Shown here: one piece after another, positions 27,091 to 40,860 of the stretch
Layout of the letters: each line of letters starts with the position of its first letter
Position numbering within the stretch: position 1 is the first letter of the stretch
Source: Cacajao melanocephalus
Lineage: Eukaryota > Chordata > Mammalia > Primates > Pitheciidae
Assembly: GCA_963573385.1 (NCBI GenBank)
Contig: CAUYLG010008956.1
Span: 16,774 to 80,773, forward strand
Direction of reading: 5' to 3'
DNA: 64,000 nt
The notes under the pieces: model-generated
Database searches by the model: none
What the model saw: the letters and a program-made list of their open reading frames with translations, nothing else
What the model was told of the DNA's origin: nothing
Translations under genes and position numbers: made by a program

Positions 27091-27389
27091 TGTCCCTGAG
27101 TTGCATAGTTCTCTAATATTTACTAAGTTGTGTTCCATAGCCTTTGTTCTGTTTATGGCCCCATGCTGGTCCTCACTAACCCTCCATTGAAAGCCAGACA
27201 TTCCGGAAGAGTGTGTCACAAGATAGGATTGTGGTTTCTAGCCCTGGGAGAACCATTCCAAAACTCCTGTCTTACCTGATGATGGAGAGGGCAGTAGGAT
27301 ACCATATAAGGAAGCTTGCATCAGTGTTTACAGAGCCGTCAAAGAAAAGAACAGGAGCTTGGAAGATGCCTCCAAAATGGAAACTGGTC

Positions 27390-27882
27390 GGTCAATCTAT
27401 CTACCTACCTACCTACCTGTCTGTCTGTCTGTCTGTCTGTGTATTTTACCTTAACTTCTGGGGTACATGTGCAGATCGTGCAGGTTTGTTACATAGGTAT
27501 ACACGTGCCATGGTAATGGTTTGCTGCATCCATCACCCCATCATCTACATTAGGTATTTCTCCTAATGCTATCCCTCCCCAATCCCCCCACCCCCTGCTA
27601 TTCCTCCTCTAGCCCCCCACCCCCAGGCCCCAGTGTGTGATGTTCCCCTTCCTGTGTCTGTGTGTTCTCATTGTTTGACACACACTTATGAGCAAGAACA
27701 TGTGGTGTTTAGTTTTCTGTTCTTGTGTCAGTTTTCTGAGAATGATGGTTTCCAGTTTCATCCATGTCCATGCAAAGGACATGAACTCATCTTTTTTTAT
27801 GGCTGCATAGTATTTCATGGTGTATATGTGCCACATTTTCTTTATCCAGTCTATCATTGATGGGCATTTGAGTTGGTTCTAA
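27390..27882 (-). mobile_element. Short L1PA 3' end, minus strand
   Basis: Reversed L1PA 3' UTR and the last part of ORF2. The 82-codon minus frame at 27609-27857 is the ORF2 C-terminal piece. Exact 11-bp duplications 'ggaaactggtc' at 27379-27389 and 27883-27893 mark the edges. The reversed A tail has become a (TACC)n(TGTC)n microsatellite at 27396-27440. Confidence 0.92.
27396..27440. repeat. (TACC)n(TGTC)n compound microsatellite
   Basis: About three TACC and six TGTC units follow 'ctatct', at the position where the L1 poly(A) tail should be. Microsatellites often grow from such tails. Confidence 0.85.
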
Positions 27883-27893
27883 GGAAACTGGTC

Positions 27894-28454
27894 ATTTTAT
27901 CAGTCAGTTTTGCACCCATAAAATGAGTCTTATCTCTCCCTTCCAGTGTTTGTAGACCTGGTCTGTACCGGGCCAGAATTGGTCAGAGAGATCGATAGTC
28001 AAGAATTTTGAGAGTTCATTCAGTCTTACCTCTACTCTTGTAGCCTAATAGCATTGAGGCTGCTCTCCGCCTTTAGGATTTATGACTTAGACATTGATAG
28101 TGCCTAGTAGCAGAGACCAGGAGCTTCACTTCTTAGGGATGTGCTTAAACTTTCCTTGGAGCACTGGCATAGCCTCTGAATTAGATATTTTAAAGTAATC
28201 ATAATTTGGATATAATCTTTAAAGTCATATTTGCACTGAATGTTGTTAACTCTAATAATGAGTAGGCCAGAATTTAAGCAAGGACAGAATGCATAGCATT
28301 TCTAGGACTGCTCTAGAATAAGGGGTCCTCTGACAGTCTAGGTGAATTTAGATGCAGCAAAATGGGCAAAAGTCTCATACATTCTAATCTTTCTGATTTA
28401 TTTATTCACCGTGATTGCAGAGTTTGTAGCTAAGCATTAAGAACCTTCGCGTGT
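27894..28454. other. Unique sequence, nothing recognised
   Basis: No repeat, frame or motif that I can support. Confidence 0.4.
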
Positions 28455-28672
28455 AGAGGTTGGCAAGATACACACTCATGGGCCAAATCTAGACCACCAT
28501 CTGTTTTTGTAAATAAAGTTTTATTGAAACACAGCCATTCCACTTGTTTATGTTTTATCTATGGCTGCTTCAGTGCTACAAAAGCATAGCTGAGTGGTTA
28601 TGATAGAAACCAGCCCAAAAAGCCAAAGTATTTACTATCTGGAATTGTACAGAAAATGTTTGCCAACCTCTG
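28455..28672 (-). mobile_element. MER20 (hAT-Charlie) element
   Basis: Perfect 12-bp terminal inverted repeats remain: 'agaggttggcaa' at 28455-28466 and 'ttgccaacctct' at 28660-28671. The middle has the characteristic 'aataaagttttattg' and 'tatggctgctt' stretches. Length about 218 bp fits MER20. Family name from memory of the consensus. Confidence 0.75.
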
Positions 28673-28984
28673 TTTTAGAATCACAAAGTCACTCAAAATA
28701 TTTCTTTTAAGTCACCAAAGAAATCATATGGTTATGTTCTGCATTTCACTGTCTAAAACTTTGAGGGGACTCTCTGAGAAGAAGCTACCCAATTCCGAAT
28801 CCCATTCTATAGCAAAAGCTGTTATGCAAAACTCCCATACGTCTTTACTTTCATGAATTTTAAAATGACATCTCATAAACTTGACCTTCAGGAAATATAT
28901 TCAAGGTTTCAGGCAAGAAAATACCAAACTTTGCAAAATATTATTTAACTTGTTTTAAGACTAGGGAAAGGCATAGATACACTA

Positions 28985-29125
28985 TTTTGAGAACTTCTGT
29001 GTACCAGGCATTGTGCTGGAAACTTTACAGTCATTTATTGTTGTTCTCTTTTTATATATTTTGTAGATAGGGAAACTGAGGTTCAAGATTAAATGACTTG
29101 CCCACCACTAGGTCTCTCTGGTTCT
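28985..29125 (+). mobile_element. MIR-type SINE relic
   Basis: Shows 'accaggcattgtgctgg', then 'gtagatagggaaactgagg', then 'aaatgacttgcccacc', the usual order of a MIR/MIR3 core. It is truncated at the right by the MER5A element. Confidence 0.6.
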
Positions 29126-29150
29126 CAAAAGTAGGCTTCTTTTATTACCT

Positions 29151-29316
29151 CAGTGGTTCTTAAAGGAAGGCTTCTAGAAAACAACACCAGCACTGCCTGA
29201 AAACTTGTTAGAAATGAAAATTCTCATGCTTTAGACCTGTTGAATCAGAAACTCTGGAGGTGGCATTCAGCAATGTGTGCTCGACTGAGGCCTCCATAAA
29301 AGTCTGAGGACCACTG
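29151..29316. mobile_element. MER5A-type hAT nonautonomous element
   Basis: Begins 'cagtggttct' and ends 'gaccactg' (imperfect terminal inverted repeats), with internal 'aacttgttagaaatg' and 'gaatcagaaactctgg' typical of MER5A. Length about 166 bp against the usual 189. Confidence 0.75.
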
Positions 29317-32200
29317 GATTATACTATCCTATCATGCACTGGCTAATGTTGTGGTATGATAGTACTTAGTACTTTTGTCTTCTCTAGGGAATTTTGGGTA
29401 TAGTTCAACCAATATAACTTGATGCTGTGCCTATGCACTGATTCCTTGCTGTGCCTAAAAGTACAGGCTATGATGTTTCAGGACGTGAGCTCTGCAAGCC
29501 TGGAGCTAAGTAGGGCAGAAGAAGCAGATGTGATAGGCTTTGTTTTTCATGTCTACACCCAGGACCTTTTTCTTTAGGGAGGACCCAAGATCACACTTGA
29601 GATATGGGCTTCAGGAAGCAAGATGAACAAATGTCATCCCCAGCTGGCAGAGATGAGTCTTGGACCCAGGCTGGGAGCTGGAGGAGAGCCAAACCAGCAT
29701 GCTCTGCAAGCAGAATAATGGCAGAACAGGCAAGAGTAACCAGCTCAGGAAAGGAGAAGAACAAGGTCCAATGGGAACAAACAAGCGTTACCTTCCCTCT
29801 TTAGTTTTACATCCTTTAGTGTTCTGGGCTTCAGGCACACTAAAGGATGTAAAGCTTCCAAGAGAGGCTGGGCATCTGAAGAGAAGCTTTAGGATGTGCA
29901 CAGTCTGGCTTTGCAGTCCAGCTGGAGAAGAAACAGACAGCAGCAGTGACTGAGTTATTCTTTCTAAAAATTAACGTTCTCATAGATGAGAAATGTTATC
30001 AGTATACAACGAGGCATCCTGACAGGAATTGAGGGTGACAGGAAAGGTTAGAATAATCTGTTGTTCAGGTGTGTTTGAAGGACTCCTCTCTTAGACTGTG
30101 GACAGATATAATTTGAAGGAAGATGGGCAGTGGACAAAGCACAAAGCAGATAGAAACTGCCTCCCCTCTAACCCCAGCTGTGCTTCCTTCTCGATGATCC
30201 CATGTCCTCCCGTGACCTAGTGACAACTTCTTTCATTCAGTTGCCTTACATGTCAGTGACAGCTTCCCTCCCTTGACTGGAGTTGCTATCTCATAAATTA
30301 ACTCAGATAAGAGTCCTGGGGCTGATCTGTCCTTGGCATTCAGCTTCCTCCCTGGAAACCACACACCTTGAGTTCAGGTGATGCTTTTTGTGCCTGGGTA
30401 TAAACACGGACTGCACTATTGGTTTAAAATTCTTTAATAGTGCTTCTACAGGGTTCAGGGGTAGGGCACATAAAGATAATGTGAAGGTTGTGGAACTGGG
30501 AAGTCTCAGGTGTGGTTGTGTTCAGTTGGGGGAGGGTGACTGTCAGTTTTGAAGGTCATGGAAACACTGGGGCACAAGGCAGGCAGGGGTTCTATAAATC
30601 ACGACAGTTGGTGCTCAGGGAAGAATAGAAGTGAAGAGTCAAGTATATTCATGAACTGGGTGGGTTATCAGACAGGTCAGCAATTACGAGGTCGGGAACT
30701 CTATAGCTTCAAGGGGAAGTGGATCAGAAAGTCAGGGCCATAGTTCTATAGGAAGCAAGAGGGAAGCTAGAGGTATGGCATTCCACTGAAGACCTTGGCT
30801 CATGTTTCCATGTGGGAATTTCTTCCCAGCATTATGTTGGAAATTTGCACACTTTCCCAAATCCTAAATCCCAAGAAAAATCAGTAGAAACATCATAAAA
30901 ATAAGGATAAGTATTATAATTTTTTCTGTGAGCAATATGGTTTACAGTCAATGCGGAGATGTTAACTGGTTTAAAGGAATTCACTGACGTCAAGGACAAG
31001 CAGGAACAGGAAATGCTGATGCATGGAGTTGAAGGTGAAGGTCAACATTTCTAGCAATCAGGACAGGAGCACTTGGGAGAGAAATGGCCACTATTGCCAT
31101 GTTATAAGTATGTGTTTCTAGCCTCCTTTGCTGCTAACATGAGTCATTTATGCAAAAATCTACAAATATAGGCATAATATACTTTATACAAATCTTACAA
31201 ATGATGTTTTGACATAGAAAAAATTTTAGAAACAAAGTAAGTATTTAAATTGGCAATTTCAAAACCTACATCTGGGTAATACTGTTAACCTTGCTAGGAG
31301 ATTCAAATATTATGTTATTCGAATTCTATCAAATAATGTTCATCCCCATTTTCCTGTGTTCAGATATTCACTGTAGGCTGAAGTTCTTTGTAAATACTAG
31401 TAATCCAAGTATTTCTTCTTGTTAAAGATATTTTTAGGTATCTGCAATAATGATGAAGAGTATACAGATTATTGGACATGTTTAAGAAATTTATGACTTT
31501 GGGATTTCCCAAGAATTCTCAGAAATTCTGATTTCTTTCTGAATCCTCAAGATTAATATTTGTGGAGAATTTAGAAACACTAGCCTTGGCTATAGTCCCT
31601 TCAACAGAGGAGCCAGAACCACTGTGGCTAGTGCAGCCTCCACAGGGGAGTGATGGGGGATTTATGGGGCTAGAGGAAGCAGGAATGGGAGAAGGGACCA
31701 TGAAGGCCAACTCCATGGCTCAGATGTGCACTCACAAGAGCCCCGGTATCTCCAAGCAGCAAACAAGATGTGGTAGGGTGGACTGTCAGTTCTGGAATAA
31801 TGATGCCTCTCTGAGAACGTTCGCTTTGGCCTCTGCTGAGTTGCACAGCCACATGAGCTGCAGTGAGACTTAGGGAGATGCTGTCACAGAAAGAATCAGA
31901 AGGCAGAGCATGCAACTGCAGCATGCAGAAATATGCTTACACCATAATACACGAAGACTCCCTGACACGGAGCTTGCAGTTCTGGGTTCCTTCAACCTGG
32001 CAGATTTTGCCCAGGGCTCTAATTACTCTCTTGAACACTTGTGACCTATATTTAATTTTAAAATGTATATGTGTGTATCTCTGTTGCACTGAAGCCAACT
32101 TGTCATTCTCCAGGTCCTTAAATGTAAAACCCACTGTCTTTGTGGTCTGGCTTAGTTTAGTGTCTTATGGAACTTGATTTAGCTTAGTCTTCACATTAAT
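29317..32200. other. Mostly unique sequence
   Basis: No gene recognised. A perfect 17-bp hairpin lies at 29806-29853 (separate entry). Open frames at 29660-29953 and 31562-31873 are not backed by homology, and each overlaps frames on the other strand or in another phase. A purine-rich patch follows 29640. Confidence 0.4.
29806..29853. repeat. Perfect 17-bp inverted repeat, 14-nt loop
   Basis: Arm 1 'tttacatcctttagtgt' (29806-29822) is the exact reverse complement of 'acactaaaggatgtaaa' (29837-29853). The loop is 'tctgggcttcaggc'. In RNA the stem could extend by U-G, G-C and A-U pairs, then, after an asymmetric internal loop, with CUCUU/AAGAG (29797-29801 with 29860-29864). That makes a hairpin of about 70 nt. 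No known RNA family recognised. Confidence 0.8.
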
Positions 32201-32214
32201 TGTTATCCCCAATA

Positions 32215-32350
32215 ATAATTAATCATTTCCGTTGAAACACAGGTTCCATGAGGTATGTCACTGATCCAAAATCACCCAGCATGGCAGTGACAGAACAGGA
32301 TCTATGCCCAGATTTGCCTGCCCCCCATACACTTGGCCATTGTGCTCTAG
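32215..32350 (+). mobile_element. MIR-type SINE relic
   Basis: 'ccatgaggtatgtcactg', then 'caaaatcacccagcatggc', then 'gacagaacaggatctatgc' follow the MIR core pattern (allocation of substitutions is heavy). Confidence 0.45.
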
Positions 32351-33424
32351 CCCAGGTTAAATCATTTAGTGCTTCCAGTCCAGGTCTCTTGCTGTAAGAG
32401 CCTTCAAGTGATCATGGATGGCCCATCTCCTGCCTTCCTACGGGCAGGTTGTTCTAATCTCCCTATTAGGGATGAGCTGTCTGATACATTAGCGTTATGC
32501 ATCTGCCTCACACAAGGTCAAACAGTAAAATGTGAAAGAGAAAGTAGAGTCATGAGGGTTTTCCTGTCAAACTATGTTGTTCTTTTTTTGGCTTTTAACT
32601 TTCACCGTTAGGAATGGATAGTTCAGCCTAAGAGATCAACAAATATTGGACCAGGACGTTCTGAACAGCATCTCAAGCTGGGGAAAGCCTCTGTACATGG
32701 GTGCAGGCACAGTCCTGGTTTTTACTCTGACCAGTCTCTGTGATGTGGCCACTGGGTCTTTGCATATTTGAGGCCGGTCATCCATCAGAGGAACTGGAAT
32801 TTGCCCAGTAACATATAATGTGGCCTTTGTTTGGGCTTGACCTTCATTTATTGGTCCAAATAAGAAGGGAGCTTGTGAAAGGGACTCAAAGAAGAGCTAC
32901 AAAATGACCAGAGGCCCAGAAGATACGATAGTAAGAAAAATATAAACAGCTAATGACTGGTTAACTGCTAAATTATGGCTACTGCTGACTTTAACTTTCA
33001 TAACAGTAGTGAATTTTGTTCAGTGGCACTAAGAGCTTTTAGTGTCCTTGAATTCTAACCAGGGAAGAATGAACTGTCCACTGATATATATTATATATGT
33101 TAGATATATGCTTTTGTGGAGGAAGAAGCATAATTTAGAACTATAATGAATTAAATCATAGGTAGAATTACAAAGAGAGAGAAAGTAAAATTCAAATGAG
33201 AAGAGGGAAGAGAGAGAAGTAGGGATGACGGTCCAGAAAAGCAGCTTTCCACCAGCTTTGGCTAAACTGGTCTCCCAGGAGACAGCAGGAAGCTTGGCAT
33301 CTCCCATGAAACTGAAGCTGAAACATGCCTGTGTAACCAGCACACAGATCAAGAAGTGGGAACTGTCCGACTTTCATAAGTCACCCTGTGCTCCCTTTTA
33401 ATCACTGTTCACTAAGCATGATGC
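32351..33424. other. Unique sequence, nothing recognised
   Basis: Contains a purine-rich tract at 33175-33225. Overlapping minus-strand frames at 33029-33377 lack support. Confidence 0.35.
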
Positions 33425-34110
<686 letters not shown>

Positions 34111-34225
34111 TAACAGATGAAAAAGCTAAGGCATGGAGAGGTGCCTAACATTCTACGTCTCACAAGTGGCAAAGCAGGAGTTTGAGCCCTCTTGGCCGGG
34201 CACCAGGGCCATGCTCTTCCCACCT
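34111..34225 (+). mobile_element. MIR-type SINE relic
   Basis: 'agctaaggcatggagaggtg', then 'cacaagtggcaaagcagga', then 'gtttgagccc' and 'catgctcttcccacc' match the MIR core and its right flank. Confidence 0.55.
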
Positions 34226-34504
34226 TGTTATCCTCCCTTCTTCATAGAAGATGCTTCATTTCCTGAGTGAGACCCACATCAGCCAGCTCTGGCCAGCCGG
34301 CAACAGTGTGAAAGCACAGTTGGCTTCTGTGGGCCCTTGTGTTGAGCCAACTTTAGAATGTCATTTCCAGACCTTAGAAAACCGCAGACTGCCACCAAAT
34401 CTTACTTTGACTTCAAATTTAAACTTTCCAATTCCATTAATGAATTTCCTAATGAGGCACAAACTCAGCTCACTTTCAGTTTATCTCTTTGTCTTCTTCT
34501 GTAG

Positions 34505-34616
34505 CCAACCTCTAAGCGAAGAAGCCAATTCCATGAGACAGCTCAAGAAAGAGAGCCAGTTTAAAGCAGAGCTTTTCAGCAGGAAAACAGCCAGAATAAG
34601 CAACATTCTAGAGTGA
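34505..34616 (+). other. Candidate terminal exon (weak)
   Basis: A polypyrimidine stretch and AG (34480-34504) look like a splice acceptor. They are followed by 37 codons without a stop, rich in charged residues, ending in TGA at 34614-34616. It lies in unrepeated sequence and in the open frame 34251-34616. I do not recognise the peptide, see no nearby poly(A) signal, and know no upstream exon. A chance frame is the more likely explanation. Confidence 0.12.
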
Positions 34617-34619
34617 TCT

Positions 34620-36448
34620 GGCCCTTTCTGTAGCTCTTGAAAAGGTTGCACATAACAACTATGTAGCTACATGGAAAAAGGTTCATATAGTTAAAGTAAA
34701 GCAAGACAAAATATTATGATCACTGAAATTACATGTCATAAAACATACACATGTGCCTACCTGCACATGTGTGTAAGAAAGAAAAAACAAAGACCTGATA
34801 GTGATTGTCTTAGGCTGATAGGATAATGGGTGGGCTTTGCAAAATTTTTGGATTTGCAGAATTTTTGCAAAGTGCTCATTAGTTTTGTAAAGAAAAAAAT
34901 CTAAATTTGTAACTTCTAAAAAGATAATTTTTTCTTTCATGTTTTTCCTGCCTATATCTAGGAAAATAACTTAGAATTGTAATTATTTTGAAGCTCTGGA
35001 ATTATTATGTTCAAAAATCACAGAAACAAAATGTAAAGATTAATGATAGGGTAATCTGATGAAGTGAATAACAGCAGCCAGTGTTCCAATAAGGAAATGA
35101 TTCTGAATCAATAAAATAGAATCTGTTCCAGAACTAGAACTAAGGACAGTATCATTTCTGGGTGGGTATAATATGTATGCATGAGTGGGTATGTATGTGT
35201 GCGTGTGTATGTGTAGATATACACATACATGTTATTTGTCAGTCTGTTTGTCCTGATTCTTATTATACACCTGTTTGTAAGATGAGTAGAGGTGCTAAAG
35301 AACTGCAAAGTAAAATATGCTTAATGGTGTATAATAGTAGATACTAGTCAATAAAATATATGTTAAAGTACATATTTTTATATATTGTGCATATTTTAAC
35401 ACACTTGAATCATACATACATAAATCTGCATGGAAATACACAAAATGACATCATTAGCTATTTTTTGGTGCATGCATTCTGAATCATTTTCCTTTATACT
35501 TCATTGTATTTGGAGAATTTTTAATAATGAACATATGTTTGTGTTTAAGTGAAAACTATCAAATGGTGCCAGGTAATGTCTGAAACATTGGCTGCCCCCT
35601 TGTAAGATGGGTAAAGATACTAGAAAGGAAAAGGAAGTGTGGTAGAAACATTGTGCTATTTTCTATTTTCCAAAGGGACATTGGATTATATTATTCAAGC
35701 CTCAATTCTTTTTGCTCTTAAGTAGCCAGCGTAGTGGAAGAATTTTGACTGTTTTACTAGATCTTTTGCTAATAATGAGAGTATGTTCTTAGCTTTGTTT
35801 GCCTTTCAATGGTATGTTTTATTTTCCGTAAAATTTATGGGTTTAATAGCTTCTATTTCTTTACTTAACAGTGAAAAAAATAATTATTTTATTTTTTAAT
35901 GGTACATAATTTCTTCTTATTGCTTAAATGTTTCACTGTACTTGGATGGGTGGTGAGGCATTATTCATTGTTTGCACTTAATATTTAATAAAGCAAACAA
36001 TAGAATAAAATGTATATGAAAGCAAATAAACATAATTTGGTTTTTTTAAAATTCATTTCTTTAAAAATGCTTTCTTGTTATAAATATATGACAATATAGA
36101 AAACTAGGAAAAGGACATAGAAGTTTAAAGAAAATAAAAGCTATATCTAATTTCACACCTTAGAAATAACCACTGTAAAGCATTGGTAATTTTCCTTCTT
36201 GCATATTCAGCATTTTATTACCAGTTACTACTTTTAATGGATATTTATTGAGCACTATGGTATGCATTGCTGTGCTTTGGAAAAAAGTGAATGAAAAAGG
36301 TAAACAAGACCCTGCCCCACATCATTTACTGTCTGGCTGGGTTCACTATATGTGTATGTGAGGGAGTGTACAAGAGGAAGGGCAGAGAATGGAAGGCAAA
36401 ATAGAAGTACCTTGGCAGTTTAGTATAAGAAATTCCATTATAGGGGCA
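34620..36448. other. Mostly unique AT-rich sequence
   Basis: A GT/TA-rich tract lies at 35160-35230. The part at 36060-36210 is weakly like an L1M 3' UTR, and 36230-36340 is MIR/L2-like ('tatttattgagcactatgg'). No gene recognised. Confidence 0.35.
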
Positions 36449-36820
36449 TATTAGACCATTTGCATTGCTAAAAAGGAATGCAAATACAAATTATTTGCGG
36501 CTGAGTAATTTAAAAAGAAAAGAGGCTTATTTGGCTCACGGTTCTTGAGGCTGTACAAGGATCTGCTCAGCTTCTGGTAACACCTCAGGAGGCTTTTACT
36601 CATGAGTGGGTGAGGGAGAGAGATGGCAGGCTCTTTTAGGAACCAGCTCTTGTATGAACTAATAGAGTGAGAACTCACTCATTTCTGTGGGGAGGGCACT
36701 AAGTCATTCATGAGAGAGCCATCTCCATGACCCAAACACCTCCTACTGTGCCCCACCTCCAACACTGGGAGTCACATTTCAACATGAGATTTGGAGAGGA
36801 CAGACATCCAAACTATATCA
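36449..36820 (-). mobile_element. MSTA/MSTB-type MaLR solo LTR, minus strand
   Basis: On the minus strand it starts TGATATAGTTTGGATGTC and contains 'gagtgagttctcactctat'. It continues through the usual poly(A)-signal region (reverse of 'aagaggcttatttggc') to the TTACTCAGCC motif. The order matches MST LTRs; internal deletions explain the short length (372 bp). Confidence 0.8.
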
Positions 36821-36894
36821 GGAGGAAATACAGTCTTTTAAAAATGTATATGTGTCTGTGTGTGTGATTTTTAAGCACACAGTAGACTGATTTT

Positions 36895-37310
36895 TAAGCA
36901 AACTGGCATTCTTTACATTCTATGTAGTTTTCCCTCACTTAATATTATATTCAACAGTATTCTATACCATTAAATATGGCAGCATTAGATTATATTATAA
37001 AATCATGTCATAGCATACATTACCTCACATCACATTATACCATATCATATGAATACATATTGGTCCATTAGTTATTCCTTGATTGCTAGATATTCGGGTT
37101 ATGATTTTTATAAGTAATGCTACAATGAACATCCTCATATATTATAAAATTTTATCTTCTCCAATTGATTTTCCTTAAAATTTATTTCTAAAAATAGAAT
37201 TACTAGCTTACATGTGAAAAATAAAACTTTTCCAGGCTACTGAGACACATCAGCAAGTTGGTTTTTACAGAGTCATATTGGTTACACATTCAATGTTTAC
37301 TCACTAGAGA
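36895..37310 (-). mobile_element. L1ME-type 3' end, minus strand
   Basis: Diverged reversed L1M sequence: 'cttgattgctagatattcgg', 'gctacaatgaacatcctca', 'aaaaatagaattactagctt'. Edges approximate. Confidence 0.5.
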
Positions 37311-37861
37311 AACATTTTATGTGTGACCCTTTTGAAACTTCCTTTGATAAAACATTGTGGACAGCATCCAAGAACACACCCTGTGTTGAGTTATTTATGG
37401 CAAGTGCTGTTTGGCAAGGGCTCTTTAGTTATTGTAAATTAAGCAAATAGAGCTGAGTTTTATGTATACCATACAATCTTAGCAACAACTCTGTGGACTT
37501 AGTACCTCTCTGTGCATTCAGACTAGGAAATACGTATTCAATGCAGGTCAGAATAACAAAACAGGGCCATGTCACTGCAGTTTCCTTAGATCTTATTGTA
37601 TGTAAGGCATGGAAGGCAGAAAAGACCACTAATAACTATCTAAGAAACAAATAAGCTCTAGAAACTTTGTGCCAAAATAAAAATGTTGTATGAACCTTGC
37701 TGCAACCAGTATTTTATATATGTCCTAGGAGAGCATTGATCTTTTAGGTCTGACAGGTCTGAATTCTGGATTTTATAGAAATAGGAATTAGCAAATTATC
37801 CTTCTATTTTAGGTATGTGAATTTAATCAATGAAGACACATAGGTTTTTTCCCCTTTTCTC

Positions 37862-38305
37862 AAACTTTATTTTTTACTGATATGTAACAGATGTGTATAT
37901 TTTTGGGATACATGTAATATTTTGATACATTCATATAATGTGTAATGATCAAATCATGGTAACTGGGATATCTATCTCCTTAAACATTTATCTTTATGCT
38001 GGGAACATTCAAATTATTTTCTCACTATTTTGAATTATGCAATAGATTATTGTTAACTATAGTCATCCTATTTATCTATAGAAGACTAGGTTTTACTTTT
38101 TCTGTCTAACTATGTATTTGTACATCAATCAACCTCTCTTCATCTCTCCCTCTACTGTCTTCTTCCCAGCTCTGGTAATTACCAATCTATTCTCTATCTT
38201 TATGAAATTCCCTTTTTAAACTCCCACATATGGTATGAGTGAGCACATGTGACATTTATTTTCCTGTGCATGGCTTATTTCACTTAACATAATGACCTTC
38301 ACTTT
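37862..38305 (-). mobile_element. L1MA/L1MB 3' UTR, minus strand
   Basis: Strong consensus phrases of this 3' UTR in reverse: 'gtgtaatgatcaaatcatgg', 'ggaacattcaaattatttt', 'attattgttaactatagtc', 'ggcttatttcacttaacat'. Confidence 0.8.
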
Positions 38306-39439
38306 GAAAAAATTAAATGAGATAGTTGTTTTCTCTGAAGCAGCTTCTAGTTGTGAACGTGGTGATGATAAAGTAATCACATGAGCACACTTTTAGTTCT
38401 GATGACTTTGACTCTTGTGTTCTGTAGACTCATCTGGGGCACCCATGACTGAGACCAGGTTCAAGAATATGAAGTGATCTTAATGATCTAGAAATTTTCT
38501 CTTTCTGATTTGGAAGAGCTGCATGCAGTTCATTAAACTTTTGGACATAAGTGCTTTGGTGGCAAACCATAATTTATGACAACATGCTCTTTTGTTCTAT
38601 AATTTTTAAACCCTATTTAATATTATTTAGTTCTATTTAATATTATTAAAGTTTTTGATGACCCCATCCAATGAGGAAAAAAAAATCCATGTGCTTATTC
38701 TCATGCAGTGGTCCTGATCTTAGAGCAGGTTCTTAGGATTAAAGTGGAAGTGAACATCCCTGTGCTTTAGGAAGGAATGCTGAGCTGATGAAAGCTGACC
38801 CAGGGTGGGCTTGGGGCATCATGACTCTGTATGTTATGGTGCCTCTGCCCTGTGCTTGAGTTTTGATTGCTTTCCTATCTCTTTTTCTTAAGTTATCCAG
38901 TAGAGAAACACTGTCCTGAGATCAGTACATCCTTCTCTTAATTAACTTTACTGGTGCTTAGTCATCAAAAGCCCTATTTAATATTTAGGCAGTGTGAAAA
39001 AGAGCTGGAAGGGATTTCTTTTATTAGCAATAAGATACAGACCCTTGGAGCCCTATTAAGTCAATTCTCGTTAGATGTTGATTCATAAGGCCAAGAGTTC
39101 ACCAGCTTTCTGTTGCTGTTATGTTGTAGTTTGTATTTAAACATGCTTTATAGAGACACTCAAACTTAACGGATTTTGGACCCTGATCATTTCAGTATGT
39201 CCTAAATTTATGAAGCTTCATAGCAGTAGAGTGTGTTTTGCAGTAGTCATGTGGTTTGGGAAAGAGAGATAAACCAAGACAGTTTGGGACATAAAACAGG
39301 GCCCATTTGACTCTTCACACTCTGATTCCGCACAAGTCCACAAAACCAATCAAAAAAGAAAATCAGGATAGGAATTTGAAAGTACCATGTGGTATACTTT
39401 GGAACTATTAAAAAAATCATACTATTGTAGGCTGATGTA
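38306..39439. other. Unique sequence, nothing recognised
   Basis: A short tandem duplication ('tctatttaatattatt' type) at 38611-38650. No gene or repeat identified. Confidence 0.35.
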
Positions 39440-39995
39440 TTACTGGGTGGGTGTTTAAACTGTTATTCCCTTTATAGAGAGCAATGTGGCTATAACTCAA
39501 AATTGCAAGTGTCTATAGCCTATAACCTAGCAATTTCGTCCCCAGGAATTATCCTACAGATGTACTTCACAGACCTGAAATGGTATATATTTGAGGTTAA
39601 TTGTAACATTGTTTAAAATATACACCAATACAATACTGAAAAAACATACTATGGTATATCCAGATAATGGAATGCTATGTTGTTATAAAAAAACAAGTAA
39701 GAAGTACTCTGTACTGATGTACAATGATCTCCAAGATATGATAAGTGAAAATCAAGGCTCAGGACAGTTTTGTTCATTTTGGGAGGAAAAAGGGAGAGCA
39801 TGAGAAGGGGAGGGATATTCATATATAGAGAGAGATTCTGTATATGCACAAAATACCTCTAGAAGCATATATGTGAAATACACAACTTTGACTCGGGGGA
39901 AGGGAATTGGGTAGCTAGAGGACAGAATTTAAGAGGAAAACTTTTTGTTGTAAAATTTTTATACTTTTCTAAATTTTGAACTATGCCATTGTAAA
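39440..39995 (+). mobile_element. L1ME-type 3' end
   Basis: Forward L1ME 3' region: 'gagagcaatgtggctataac', 'aggaattatcctacagatg', 'tggtatatccagataatgg', 'tgatctccaagatatgataa', and the late 'tttgaactatgccattgtaa'. The 70-codon frame at 39591-39803 is an ORF2 remnant. Confidence 0.75.

Positions 39996-40860
<865 letters not shown>

Noticed and set aside
27213..27566. 117-codon frame
   Set aside because: Runs across unique DNA, a microsatellite and reversed L1 3' UTR; no homology.
31562..31873. 103-codon frame
   Set aside because: A minus-strand frame overlaps part of it; no recognisable protein features.
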